Part shown: piece by piece, positions 28,789 to 38,153 of the stretch
Layout of the letters: every line of letters begins with the position of its first letter
Position numbering within the stretch: position 1 is the first letter of the stretch
Assembly (NCBI RefSeq): GCF_027924965.1
Contig: NZ_AP027056.1
Coordinates: 496,001 to 560,000 of the forward strand
Origin: Limnohabitans sp. TEGF004
GTDB lineage: Bacteria > Pseudomonadota > Gammaproteobacteria > Burkholderiales > Burkholderiaceae_C
Reading direction: 5' to 3'
DNA: 64,000 bases
Notes under the pieces: generated by a model
The model's database searches: none
The model's input: only the letters and a program-made list of their open reading frames with translations
What the model was told of the DNA's origin: nothing
Made by a program: the position numbers and the translations under genes

Positions 28789-31700
28789 GCGGAGCCTTTC
28801 TCAAACAACGCATCCAACGCTTCAATCAGCGCCTGCGGCGGCCGCTGCAAATGCACACCCGCACCTTTGGCGTGAATGCCGCGCAAGAACATATACACCG
28901 CGCCGCCCATGTGTTGGGCGTAGTCGTAGCCGGGTAGGCGCACTTTGAGCAAGCGGTGCAGCGCCAAGGTGTACAACACGTATTGCACCTCGTAGCGTTT
29001 GTGCAGCACCGCGTCTTGCAAGGTGTTGGGGTCGTAGCTGGGCAGTTTGTTCGACTTGTAGTCCACCACCCAATAGCGGCCATCGTGCTGCAGCACCAAG
29101 TCCATCGAGCCGGTGAGCATGCCTTGCATCACACGCGCTTGCAGGGCAGGGCGGGGCGTGCCTTCAAACACATGGCTTTGAATGAGCTGGTCCAGCGCAG
29201 TGGCGCTGACGTGGCTCACTTCTAAGTTGAACTCCATCTCGGGCCACATGTGCTCGGTGCTCAGGTCGCGCAATGTCAAAGGCGCAGCGTTGAGCTCATG
29301 CAAAGGCAGCGGCGTTTGCACCACGGCTTGCAGCCATGGCTCTAGTTGTGCGCGTGGTGCATCGTCCAGCTGCAACCAGCTGGCTTTGCGTTCCAGCAAA
29401 TTGGCCCACGCTTGCTTGGCCCACTCGGGCGCATTCTCATTCGCCACAGGCCAATTGTTTTGCGACAGCCATTCCAACAAATCGTGCAGCAGCGTGCCGT
29501 AGCGCGCACCGGCGGGGAAGCTTTGCCATGCGCTGATGCTTTCGGGGTCTGGCGTAGGTGTTACAGAGGCAGCTGATGCAGCCACTGCATAGGGCTGTGC
29601 ATCGGAGGTCGCATCCGTGATGGCATCAGCCACCGCTTCGTCGCGTTTCGATTCAGACACCAGCCCACGCGTGATGGCACTGAAGCTGGCCGTCCACCAC
29701 AGGCTGTGGTGGGTGCGTGTGGGGGTCAGGGCATCTTTGGGTGCGCTGATGGCAGCGGGGGCTTGGTAGCGAATGCCTTGCAACTCTGGCAAGTCGGCCA
29801 CTTGGATGTGGTCACACGTGCCCCACAAGGCGTGCAACTGATTGGCTAAATCACCGCGCTCTTTGCGCATCAGCAATTGCGACAAGGCACTCAGTTTTAA
29901 ATCGCTCTTGGTAGTGGCCTTGCTCAAATCATTTTTGGTTTCGGCCACGCCCATCCACAAACCACGTTGCGCACGCGTGAGGGCCACGTACAGCAGGCGC
30001 ATGTCTTCTTCCACCGAAGTGGCGGTTGGGTCGCTGTCGTCCTCACCTTCGTCTTCTTGTGCGAAGTTGGTCTTGGCTTTTTTCTCCACCGCAAACGCGC
30101 CTGCAAACGGCACAAACACCAGCGGGTATTGCAAGCCCTTGCTCTTGTGATACGTGATGACTTTCACGCACAAGGCATCGGTTTCTAGGCGCGCTTGTTG
30201 TGCATCGCTGTCGTGGTGTTGGTTTTGAATTTGTTCGCCTAGGTGGCGCACCAGTGCGTGCTCGCCTTGCAGGCTTTGCTCGGCGTGTTGCAGCAACTCG
30301 CCCAAGTGCAGCAGGTTACTCAGGCGACGTTCACCATCGGGCTGCGCCAACATGCGCTGCGCCACGTGTTGGCTGTGTAGCCACTGGTGCAGCATGGGCA
30401 GCACGCCGTGTTGTTGCCACAGGCCGTGCCATTGGTGGAATTGTTCTAGCAGTTGCTCCCACTGCGCTTCGTCTTGCGTGGTGGCCAGCACTTCGTGCAA
30501 GTCCAGCGCCCACAAGCGGCTGCCCACTGCGGCACGCACCCAGCCCGTTTGGCGGGGCGAAGCCACCGCACGTAACAAGCGCCACAAGTCGGTGGCCTCG
30601 GTCGATTGATACACGCTGGTGTGGTCAGACAAATACACACTAGGAATGAGTCGCGCACGCAGGGCGTGACGCACCGCATCGGCTTGCTTTTGACTGCGCA
30701 CCAGCACGGCCATGTCGCCGGGGGTGGCTGCGCCTTTGTTCAGCAGGTCTGCTATTTGGTCGGCAAACACTTGTGCGGTGTGGTTCAAGTAGCTGGTGCT
30801 GCTCACCACATCCGCATCACCTTGCGGGTGCATTTGCCACACGGTGAAGGGTGGGCACTCTTCGCCGTTCACCACCAGCGCAGGCTCTTTGCCTTGGGCT
30901 GACACCTCCACAAACTCAATCTCGCCTTGTGTTGATGCAAACGGTTGCTCGGTTTGCATGAACACATGGTTCACCGCTTGCACCAAGCCCACGCTTGAGC
31001 GGTGGTTGCCAGTGAGGGTGTGCAGCGCGTCTGTGTTCGTGGCTTGCGCATCGTTGCGCGCTTGCAGGTACGTGCCCAAGTCTGCGCCACGGAAACTGTA
31101 GATGGCTTGCTTGGGGTCGCCAATCATCACCAGCGCGTTGGCATCTGTGCAAGCGTCTGGTGCATAGATGCGGTTGAGCGTGCCGTACTGCCAAGGGTCG
31201 GTGTCTTGAAACTCGTCCACCAAAGCCACAGGGTATTGCTGGCGAATGGCGGTGGCCAATCGGCCGTCGTCGGCCATCACGGCGTGATGCAGGTTTTGCA
31301 ACAGGTCTGAAAAGTCAAACGCGGCGCGTTGTGTTTTGGCTGCCTTGTAGGCTTCGCCCACCGCGTATGCGGCGTGCAGGGCAATGTGTTTGTCTGTGGT
31401 GGGCTTAGCGTCAAACAACGCCACATAGGTTTGCATCGCTGCGAAGAAAGCAAAGCCTTCTGCCTCGGCCCAACCTTTGTCTTGCAAGGCTTGGGTGGTG
31501 AAGCGCTCTAGCACTTTGAATTCTTCTTTGCTGACTTGCGCCTTCGCGCTTTGCGTGGCCCACGCGTGCAGCGCTTTGAGCCAGTTGGCAAAGTAGTCGG
31601 CACGCAGGCCTTTGATTTTTTTCTGCGCGCCTGCTTCTTGCAGGGCTTGCAGCGTCTTCTCGCTCCACGCTTCACGCGCAGCAAGTGCTGCAGCTTCGAC

Positions 31701-32405
31701 TTGTGCTTGCCACGCCATGTGCGTGTCAATGGCTTGTGTGGGCGTGATGTTGGGTGCAACCACTTCGCGTGGTTTGCGCTCTTGTTCCTTCCACATCTCG
31801 CTCAAGGTTTTCAGCAGCTTGGCTGGGTCTTGGCCGATGAGGGGTGTGATGTGTTGCAGCGTGTCGCCACTCAGCGGGTAAAACCATTCACGCCAATAGT
31901 CTTGCACCAGCGTGAGCTTGAGTTGGTCTGCGTTTTCTAAACGGGTTTGTTCAAACAGGTTGTGGCTCTCTAGCGCGTGCTGCGTGAGCATGCGACGCGA
32001 CCAACCGTGAATGGTGTAGATGGCGGCATCGTCCATCCACTCGGCAGCGCAGTTGAGCTGCAAGGCGCAGCGCGGCCACAGCGAGGCGTCAAAGCTGTCG
32101 CGCAGTGTTTCTAAAAATTCATCCACTTTCAACGAGGCGGGGAACTCGCGGCCCTGCGCGCTCAAGTCAAAGTAAGTGGCGGCTTGGCTCAGGCGTGTAC
32201 GAATGCGTTCGCGCAGCTCGGCGGTGGCGGCGTCGGTAAACGTCATCACCAAAATTTGTGGGGGCAGCAAAGCCTCTGTGCGTTCGTGGCCCAGCACCAG
32301 GCGCAGGTACAGCGCAGCGAGTGTCCAAGTTTTGCCTGTGCCTGCGCTGGCCTCTATCACTTGGCGGCCGTGCAGCGGCAGGGTGTGTGCGTTGAGGGCT
32401 TTCAT
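28785..32405 (-). CDS. recB: Exodeoxyribonuclease V beta subunit RecB
   Basis: 1206 residues. Superfamily 1 helicase with Walker A ASAGTGKTWT at 19-28 and VDEFQDTDPWQYG as motif II. The C-terminal nuclease domain has GSMDLVLQ (D1102) and VVDYKSNKL (D1115, K1117), the RecB-family D...DxK catalytic set, so nuclease activity should be intact. It overlaps recC upstream and recD downstream by 4 bp each. Confidence 0.97.
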   Translation of the reverse strand: MKALNAHTLPLHGRQVIEASAGTGKTWTLAALYLRLVLGHERTEALLPPQILVMTFTDAATAELRERIRTRLSQAATYFDLSAQGREFPASLKVDEFLETLRDSFDASLWPRCALQLNCAAEWMDDAAIYTIHGWSRRMLTQHALESHNLFEQTRLENADQLKLTLVQDYWREWFYPLSGDTLQHITPLIGQDPAKLLKTLSEMWKEQERKPREVVAPNITPTQAIDTHMAWQAQVEAAALAAREAWSEKTLQALQEAGAQKKIKGLRADYFANWLKALHAWATQSAKAQVSKEEFKVLERFTTQALQDKGWAEAEGFAFFAAMQTYVALFDAKPTTDKHIALHAAYAVGEAYKAAKTQRAAFDFSDLLQNLHHAVMADDGRLATAIRQQYPVALVDEFQDTDPWQYGTLNRIYAPDACTDANALVMIGDPKQAIYSFRGADLGTYLQARNDAQATNTDALHTLTGNHRSSVGLVQAVNHVFMQTEQPFASTQGEIEFVEVSAQGKEPALVVNGEECPPFTVWQMHPQGDADVVSSTSYLNHTAQVFADQIADLLNKGAATPGDMAVLVRSQKQADAVRHALRARLIPSVYLSDHTSVYQSTEATDLWRLLRAVASPRQTGWVRAAVGSRLWALDLHEVLATTQDEAQWEQLLEQFHQWHGLWQQHGVLPMLHQWLHSQHVAQRMLAQPDGERRLSNLLHLGELLQHAEQSLQGEHALVRHLGEQIQNQHHDSDAQQARLETDALCVKVITYHKSKGLQYPLVFVPFAGAFAVEKKAKTNFAQEDEGEDDSDPTATSVEEDMRLLYVALTRAQRGLWMGVAETKNDLSKATTKSDLKLSALSQLLMRKERGDLANQLHALWGTCDHIQVADLPELQGIRYQAPAAISAPKDALTPTRTHHSLWWTASFSAITRGLVSESKRDEAVADAITDATSDAQPYAVAASAASVTPTPDPESISAWQSFPAGARYGTLLHDLLEWLSQNNWPVANENAPEWAKQAWANLLERKASWLQLDDAPRAQLEPWLQAVVQTPLPLHELNAAPLTLRDLSTEHMWPEMEFNLEVSHVSATALDQLIQSHVFEGTPRPALQARVMQGMLTGSMDLVLQHDGRYWVVDYKSNKLPSYDPNTLQDAVLHKRYEVQYVLYTLALHRLLKVRLPGYDYAQHMGGAVYMFLRGIHAKGAGVHLQRPPQALIEALDALFEKGSA

Positions 32406-35400
32406 GCGTCAGCCTCCTCAGCGCTGTCTGCACTTAGGTGAATCACCTTGGCGGCTTTGAACATGGGTTCGTACAAGCGGGTGGCCCAATGGTTCAGGTC
32501 TGCTTCCACATCTTCAAAACTCGTGAACACACGTTGCAAGGCGGGCGAGCCTGTGTATTCGCCGCTCTTGCCAAAGCCGCCTTCAAACGCAGCTTGCGCT
32601 TTGCTCATCGCGTCTTTGCTGCCGCCGTACACGCCCATCACAAATGCGCAGGCGGTCTTGGCGGCTACGGGCAGGGGCTGTGTCCATGCTTCTAAATACG
32701 CATTGCACAGGTCTTGCAAATGCACTTGCGCTTTGTCTGCCTCGATGGGCTTGAGTTCGATGGCCGCATCAAAACCAATTTGCACGCTGGTGGTGGGCGT
32801 GCCACTGGCGCACGCGGCCAAGTGGTGCAGCCACAGTTGGCCGAGTGTGTCGATACGGGCGACTTGGTTTTCTTTTTTGCCTTCGGTCACCGCGCCTGGT
32901 CGCAGCGCCACTTGTAGCCACTGCTGTCCAGCGTCATGCGCTTTGCCGTTGGTGTGCCACATGGTTTGGCCATTGGCCCACTCGGCACCCAGGTGTGTGT
33001 GGCCCAGTTGCCAATGGGCAGATTGCACGCTCAAGTGCAGGGGCCACTTGGGCAACAACACATCCAGTTGCTCGCGCAGTTTTTCGCGGTCGTTCTCAAA
33101 CAGGTGTTGCTGCGCTTCGCCAAAACCGGCCATGGCCAGTTGGCCACTCAGGCGCAGTTGGTCAATGGCTTGCTGCGCATCTTCAGCCTGCGCAATGCGT
33201 TGGTTGAGTTTGTATTTTTCTAAACCGTCCAGCGAGAAAGGCTCTTCTTCCTCGGCGGCTTCTTCGGGTTGGTCTAGGCGCAGGCGCAAACGGTCTATCA
33301 AAAACACTTCCACGGGTTGACGCAACAAGCGCTGCAAATGTTGCAGCGTCAGCTCGGTGGGCGCGGCTTCACTTGGCGTTGTTTCGTTTGACGCAGTTGG
33401 CGCAGACGAAGCAGAGGACGACAACAACGCACGCTGCCAATCATCCGCATAGGTTTGAAACGTGGAGTCTTGCGTGAAGTACTTGGGCGAAAACGCTTGC
33501 AGCGGTTGCAACGGTGCAACGCACGCGGGTGCGGGTTCGCCTTTGTCATTGCGCTGCGTCCACACCGCATTGAGGTAGTCCATCAACTGCGCCACCAACA
33601 CCGACGGTGGCTTCACTTCATGGTCCGTCGTGCGCCGTCCTTGCCAACTGATGTAGAGCTTGTCGCGGGCCGACAGCAACGCTTCTAAAAACAAATATCG
33701 GTCGTCTTCGCGGCGCGAGCGGTCGCCTGCGCGCCAGTGCACATTGGCGTAATGTGGGGTGCTACCTGCGTGTGCTGCGTCGCTCATCAAATCAAAGTCG
33801 CGTGGGGTTTGGCTGCGTGGGTAGTCGCCATCGTTCATGCCCAGCAAGCACACGCACTTGAAGGGGATGGAGCGCATCGGCATGAGCGTGGCGAACTGCA
33901 CGCCACCACCAAAGAAGCGGCGTTGCATGGCGGGCTGTTGCAGCTGGGCCATCCAGTGTTCGCGCACCACCACCAGTGGCAGTGGGCTGTCGAGGCGTGC
34001 CAGTTGGCATTCGGCCAGCCATGTTTCTAGCGGGGCCATCACGCGTTCTATCAGTCGCTCATCCGCTTCGTCGCTCGGCTTAAAGAACAACGCGACGAGC
34101 TGTTGCAGCACCGCCACCCATTCGGTGGGCGTGTGTTCTTGTCGCAGTTTGATCAGCGCAATTTGTGTATGGCGCAGCCATTGCAACAGGCCATCGACCA
34201 CGCGTGCGTCTAGCCCGCCCACGCCTGCTTGGGGCAGGGTGTCGGCCCACGGTGTGGCGAGGTCGTCGCTTGCGCCCGTGGCGTAGCCCAACAGCAAACG
34301 TTCGATGCCAAACAGCCAGCTGTTTTGGTTGGCGTCGGCCATGTCGGGCGCAATGCCCCACGGTTTGCGGTGCGGCGCGTCTAAGCCCCAGCGCACGCCG
34401 GCGTCGGCCAGCCAAGTGTCGAGCTGGGCCACGTCGTGTTCTTCTATGCCGAAGCGTTCACGCACAGCGGCGACTTCAAACAGGCTTTGCCATTCCACGC
34501 GCGTCACGCGTAGTTGGGGCAGTTGCAGCAGGGTGTCTAGTGCTTGCACCAGTGGTTCGGTGCGCGGCGTGGTGTCGGCCACGGTGTAGGGTAGATGGCG
34601 CGGGTCGTTGCTGGCGAAGCGCCCAAACACCGCATGGATGTGCGGCGCAAAGTTGGCCATGTCGGGGACCATCACCATGATGTCGGCGGGCTTGAGCGTG
34701 GGGTCTGCATCCAGCCACGCCAGAAGGCGGTCGTGCAGCACTTCTACCTCGCGTTGGGCCGAGTGCGTTTGCACAAAGCGTACGCTGGTGTCGTCTGCGG
34801 GCACGTTGGTTAAGTGGTCGGGCAGAGGCGCAAGGTTGAGTAGGGACGACTGCAAGTGCTCCAGCATCGTGGGCTCGCGGCCTTCGTCGGCGGCTGTGTC
34901 TGCGGGGTCGACAAACACATCCACGCGGTTGAACTGGCCTTTGTATTGGTCTACGTCGTCAAAGCCATCGAGCAAGTGCAAATAGTCGCGGCCATGTTTG
35001 CCCCATGCGGCCAGCAGGGGGTGCGTGTCGGTGTGCAGGGTGTATTGGTCGGCCTCGGACAGCGAGCCATCGTCTTGCGGCACGGGCAAACCGGCTTTGT
35101 GTGCTTGGCGTTGCTTGGACAGCTTGGCTAACTTGATCAAGGGCACACGGCTTTCCACCACATGGCCCCAGTAGTGCTGACAGGGGTTTTGCACCAGCAT
35201 GAGCACTTGGCACACGCGACCCAAAGCGGCCAGCGCCTGCACGGTTTGCATGGGCAGCGACGTCACGCCAAACACCATGATGCGGTGCGGCACACCCGCA
35301 GGGCGTTGGCCTTCGGGGATGGATGCCATCTTGGCCATGAAGGCTTCGTGCACTTTGGCGCGTGAGCTGTAGCTGTGTTGAAGTTCGGCCTTGACTTCGG

Positions 35401-36001
35401 CATCAGCAGCAAGGTCGTCTAGCAAATCGCGCCACAGCTCGGGCTGCCAGCTTTGTGCGGCGGGTAGGGGTGTGGCTGTGCCAGTTTGTGTGCGCAGTGT
35501 GTCTTTGTGATTGGCCCAGTCTTCTAGCCAATCGGCGCGGTAGTTTTGGTAACCGTCTAATACGTCGGCCAGCTGTGCGGCCAACTGATACGCGCGGCGG
35601 TTCATGGGCGACGCGTCAGCCTCGGCTTGGCCAAGGTAGTTTTTCAGTGGTGCAAAGCTGGGCTTGGCCAACAAACTGGGGAGCAAACGCATGATGCGCC
35701 ACACCAGTGGCGACTTGTCCAGCGGCATGTGCGCCGGAACGCTGTCAGGCCCCAACACCGCGCGGTAAATCTGCCACAGCTTCGCAGACGGCAGCTCCAC
35801 CTGCGTAGCCGCGCAAATGCCAAGGTCTTTGGCCAAGGCTAGCTCTAGCCAATGCTTCATGCCGTTGCTTTGCACCAGCAACACCTCGGGCGCGAGCACC
35901 GGCAGCGGGTGGTTGCGGATGAACTGCACCGCCAACTCGCGCAGGCCCTCTAGCTGGTTGCTATGAAGCACCATAAAACCGGTGGCGTGGGGGCTAGACA
36001 T
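32402..36001 (-). CDS. recC: Exodeoxyribonuclease V gamma subunit RecC
   Basis: 1199 residues from ATG 36001; an in-frame ATG at 35974 (MVLHSNQLEGL) aligns better with the E. coli start and neither has a clear ribosome-binding site. VQSNGMKHWLELALA is the RecC N-terminal helicase-remnant motif. RecC holds the complex together and recognises Chi. It is the first gene of the apparent recC-recB-recD-zorA-zorB-zorC operon, with about 157 bp to the next gene upstream, which is divergent. Confidence 0.96.
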   Translation of the reverse strand: MSSPHATGFMVLHSNQLEGLRELAVQFIRNHPLPVLAPEVLLVQSNGMKHWLELALAKDLGICAATQVELPSAKLWQIYRAVLGPDSVPAHMPLDKSPLVWRIMRLLPSLLAKPSFAPLKNYLGQAEADASPMNRRAYQLAAQLADVLDGYQNYRADWLEDWANHKDTLRTQTGTATPLPAAQSWQPELWRDLLDDLAADAEVKAELQHSYSSRAKVHEAFMAKMASIPEGQRPAGVPHRIMVFGVTSLPMQTVQALAALGRVCQVLMLVQNPCQHYWGHVVESRVPLIKLAKLSKQRQAHKAGLPVPQDDGSLSEADQYTLHTDTHPLLAAWGKHGRDYLHLLDGFDDVDQYKGQFNRVDVFVDPADTAADEGREPTMLEHLQSSLLNLAPLPDHLTNVPADDTSVRFVQTHSAQREVEVLHDRLLAWLDADPTLKPADIMVMVPDMANFAPHIHAVFGRFASNDPRHLPYTVADTTPRTEPLVQALDTLLQLPQLRVTRVEWQSLFEVAAVRERFGIEEHDVAQLDTWLADAGVRWGLDAPHRKPWGIAPDMADANQNSWLFGIERLLLGYATGASDDLATPWADTLPQAGVGGLDARVVDGLLQWLRHTQIALIKLRQEHTPTEWVAVLQQLVALFFKPSDEADERLIERVMAPLETWLAECQLARLDSPLPLVVVREHWMAQLQQPAMQRRFFGGGVQFATLMPMRSIPFKCVCLLGMNDGDYPRSQTPRDFDLMSDAAHAGSTPHYANVHWRAGDRSRREDDRYLFLEALLSARDKLYISWQGRRTTDHEVKPPSVLVAQLMDYLNAVWTQRNDKGEPAPACVAPLQPLQAFSPKYFTQDSTFQTYADDWQRALLSSSASSAPTASNETTPSEAAPTELTLQHLQRLLRQPVEVFLIDRLRLRLDQPEEAAEEEEPFSLDGLEKYKLNQRIAQAEDAQQAIDQLRLSGQLAMAGFGEAQQHLFENDREKLREQLDVLLPKWPLHLSVQSAHWQLGHTHLGAEWANGQTMWHTNGKAHDAGQQWLQVALRPGAVTEGKKENQVARIDTLGQLWLHHLAACASGTPTTSVQIGFDAAIELKPIEADKAQVHLQDLCNAYLEAWTQPLPVAAKTACAFVMGVYGGSKDAMSKAQAAFEGGFGKSGEYTGSPALQRVFTSFEDVEADLNHWATRLYEPMFKAAKVIHLSADSAEEADA

Positions 36002-36158
36002 GTGGGGCAGAACGGGCGAAAAAAGGGGCTAAATATTTGCGTAAGTCAGTGAGCATACTGGATGGCTGGGCGCAAACCATGAGCCTGCTAACCGTCTATA
36101 TATCGACACAATAGAATTAACTTAAATTGAATAAACGAATACATAACGGTTAATTGAC

Positions 36159-36398
36159 ATGCATCTGCCGCAAATTGCCACCCTCTGCGCCATCGCCCTA
36201 GCCAGCTGCGCCTGCTCACCGTCTGACAAGCCCCATGTTCCCGTCGCCGAAATGGCCAACCCCGCGTCGGTCAACTGCATCAACGCAGGCGGCAAGCTGA
36301 TCATCAAACGCACCCCGCAAGGCGAATTTGGCATGTGCCAATTGCCCTCGGGCAAGGTGTGCGAGGAGTGGGCTTTGTTTCGGGGTGAGTGCTCTTAA
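36159..36398 (+). CDS. DUF333 small lipoprotein
   Basis: 79 residues. A short signal with candidate lipobox Cys residues (LASCAC) is followed by a DUF333-like core: NPASVNCINAGGKLIIKRT ... GMCQLPSGKVCEEWALFRGEC. The Cys residues probably form disulfides in the periplasm. DUF333 proteins are sometimes annotated as putative hemolysins without good evidence; no function is claimed here. Confidence 0.85.
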   Translation: MHLPQIATLCAIALASCACSPSDKPHVPVAEMANPASVNCINAGGKLIIKRTPQGEFGMCQLPSGKVCEEWALFRGECS

Positions 36399-36449
36399 TT
36401 TACGTTCAATTTTTAGAAATTACATTGTTGATTCAGAAGGACTTTTTAA

Positions 36450-37121
36450 ATGCCCCAAACAACAGCTTGTGTTGCAAAGGAACTTGCGCGTCTGAGCACG
36501 GATTGCTCTTTTTTGTTGACGCATTTGATACGTCAAAACGACGATAAGAATGATGATGAAGCTAAAAAAATTCTTTCTTCGATTCTCGATTTCGTTGGGG
36601 CTCATCAAAAACCTCTGCTGAAAGCATCGAATTCAGGTTGGTACAGCGCAGCAGCCCCGAAGATTTTTAATCCAGTAACCAGAACATTCAATGGTTCAAG
36701 TCATACCAAGGCTGTGTGCTTTACTGAAAGTACCCTTTCAGGGTTGAAAGCGCATCGGGACATGTTTAATGCTAAATACGGTATTGCATTTGATAGAGAT
36801 TTGCTCTTTTCAAAAGGGGCAAATCCATGTCTCAACATTCGCGAATCTTTGCTAAAGAAGAGTTTCGTTTGTAATGAAGAGGTTTATGCACGATTTGTGT
36901 ACAACTTCATTCCAGTTGAGCTGCACCCATTTGTAAACATCATTCATGATGGTTTTGATGCAACTCATGAAAGAGAGTGGCGTGTACCGAACGACTTATC
37001 TTTCGAATTGTGTGAGGTTCTTTTTATTTTTTGCCCAGCTGATGAGTTTGAGTATTTTTCAAAAATTCAGTCGGCAGCTCAACCTATTCTTTTTGATTTG
37101 GCTTGGCTTGACCGTGTGTGA
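36450..37121 (+). CDS. AbiGi-like abortive-infection family protein
   Basis: 223 residues. The central block (residues 88-130: AVCFTESTLSGLKAHRDMF then KYGIAFDRDLLF ... NPCLNI) follows the AbiGi/PF10899 pattern (VCF...PLS.I..H...YG.YGI.......NP..Y), and EREW at 174-177 matches the later NEREWR element. AbiGi is one half of the AbiG abortive-infection pair in lactococci; no AbiGii-like partner is next to it. Base composition is visibly AT-richer than all neighbours, suggesting horizontal acquisition. It sits 50 bp after the DUF333 gene and convergent with the LysR gene, next to the rec-zor operon. Confidence 0.6.
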   Translation: MPQTTACVAKELARLSTDCSFLLTHLIRQNDDKNDDEAKKILSSILDFVGAHQKPLLKASNSGWYSAAAPKIFNPVTRTFNGSSHTKAVCFTESTLSGLKAHRDMFNAKYGIAFDRDLLFSKGANPCLNIRESLLKKSFVCNEEVYARFVYNFIPVELHPFVNIIHDGFDATHEREWRVPNDLSFELCEVLFIFCPADEFEYFSKIQSAAQPILFDLAWLDRV

Positions 37122-37143
37122 CTTTTTAAAATCAAAGAGTTTT

Positions 37144-38058
37144 TCAGCGCTTAAACGCCGCCGCTACAAAATCAATCAAGGCCTTCACCCGCACCGAGGT
37201 GCGGTGGCGTTCGGCGTAGATGGCATAGATGTCGGCATCGGGGCTGTTGTAGCTGGGTAGCAGCTGCACCAGTTTGCCTGACTGCACATATTTCTCTACA
37301 TCCCATTGCGCGCGCAGCAGCACGCCGTGGCCGTCGAGTGCCCAGTTCAACGCCACACCGCCATCGTTGGTGGTGAGGTTGCCGCGAATTTTCACGCTCT
37401 CGGTTTGTTGCTCTTTGGCTTTGCCCTTGGCGGTGGTGAAGCGCCACAGGCCATAGGCTTCGTCGCCTTGGCGTATGCCAATGCAGTTGTGCTTCACCAA
37501 CTCCGACGGTGTTTTGGGTGTGCCAAATTTTTTCAAGTACGCAGGCGAGGCCACCACCACGCGTTGGTTGGCCGCAATGAAGCGCGCAATCGAGCGCGAG
37601 TCAGGCGGGTTGCCAAAGCGAAAGCAAATGTCAAATGCATCGTCGCCACTGGGCGGTGGGTTGACCGAGAGCTGTAACTGCACATCCACCTTGGGGTGCA
37701 GGCGCGTGAACTGCGAGATGAGTGGCGCAATGTGGCTGCGGCCAAAACCCAGTGTGGCGTTCACGCGCAGCAGGCCTTGCGGTGCAGCGGTGGCACCCAG
37801 CAAGTGGGTTTCAAGACCTTCGATGTCGCCCATGATTTTGCGGGCGTAGTCCAAATACACCTCACCCTCGGGCGTGAGGCCCATGCGCCGTGTGGTGCGG
37901 TTGACCAAGGGAATACCTAAGCGCGATTCCATCAACCCCAAGTGGCGGCTGACCGCTGCGGTAGAAATGCCTTGCTCGCGCGCCGCTGCGCTGAGCGAGC
38001 CTGCGTTGGCCAACGCGATGAAAAAGCCTAAGTCGGCAGGGCTAATGAGTTTTGTCAT
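37144..38058 (-). CDS. LysR-family transcriptional regulator
   Basis: 304 residues. N-terminal winged HTH (LGFFIALANAGSLSAAAREQGISTAAVSRHLGLME) and a C-terminal substrate-binding domain. It is divergent from the Bug protein/tartrate-dehydratase genes with 95 bp between, so it most likely controls them with a dicarboxylate or tartrate effector (inferred from position). No unambiguous T-N11-A box was fixed. Confidence 0.93.
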   Translation of the reverse strand: MTKLISPADLGFFIALANAGSLSAAAREQGISTAAVSRHLGLMESRLGIPLVNRTTRRMGLTPEGEVYLDYARKIMGDIEGLETHLLGATAAPQGLLRVNATLGFGRSHIAPLISQFTRLHPKVDVQLQLSVNPPPSGDDAFDICFRFGNPPDSRSIARFIAANQRVVVASPAYLKKFGTPKTPSELVKHNCIGIRQGDEAYGLWRFTTAKGKAKEQQTESVKIRGNLTTNDGGVALNWALDGHGVLLRAQWDVEKYVQSGKLVQLLPSYNSPDADIYAIYAERHRTSVRVKALIDFVAAAFKR

Positions 38059-38153
38059 ATCTTTAGCTTTAGGTTAACAATACTTTGAATATAGCGCTGA
38101 ACTTTTACCCTTCAAATATTTACAGTTGTTTCCATCAAATAAAGGAGACAACC

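Noticed and set aside
36002..36158. Promoter and signal for recC in the 157-bp gap
   Set aside because: The sequence is AT-rich, but no clear -35/-10 pair or repeat could be fixed for the leftward operon.
38059..38153. LysR operator (T-N11-A) in the divergent region
   Set aside because: Several imperfect candidates exist and none stands out.
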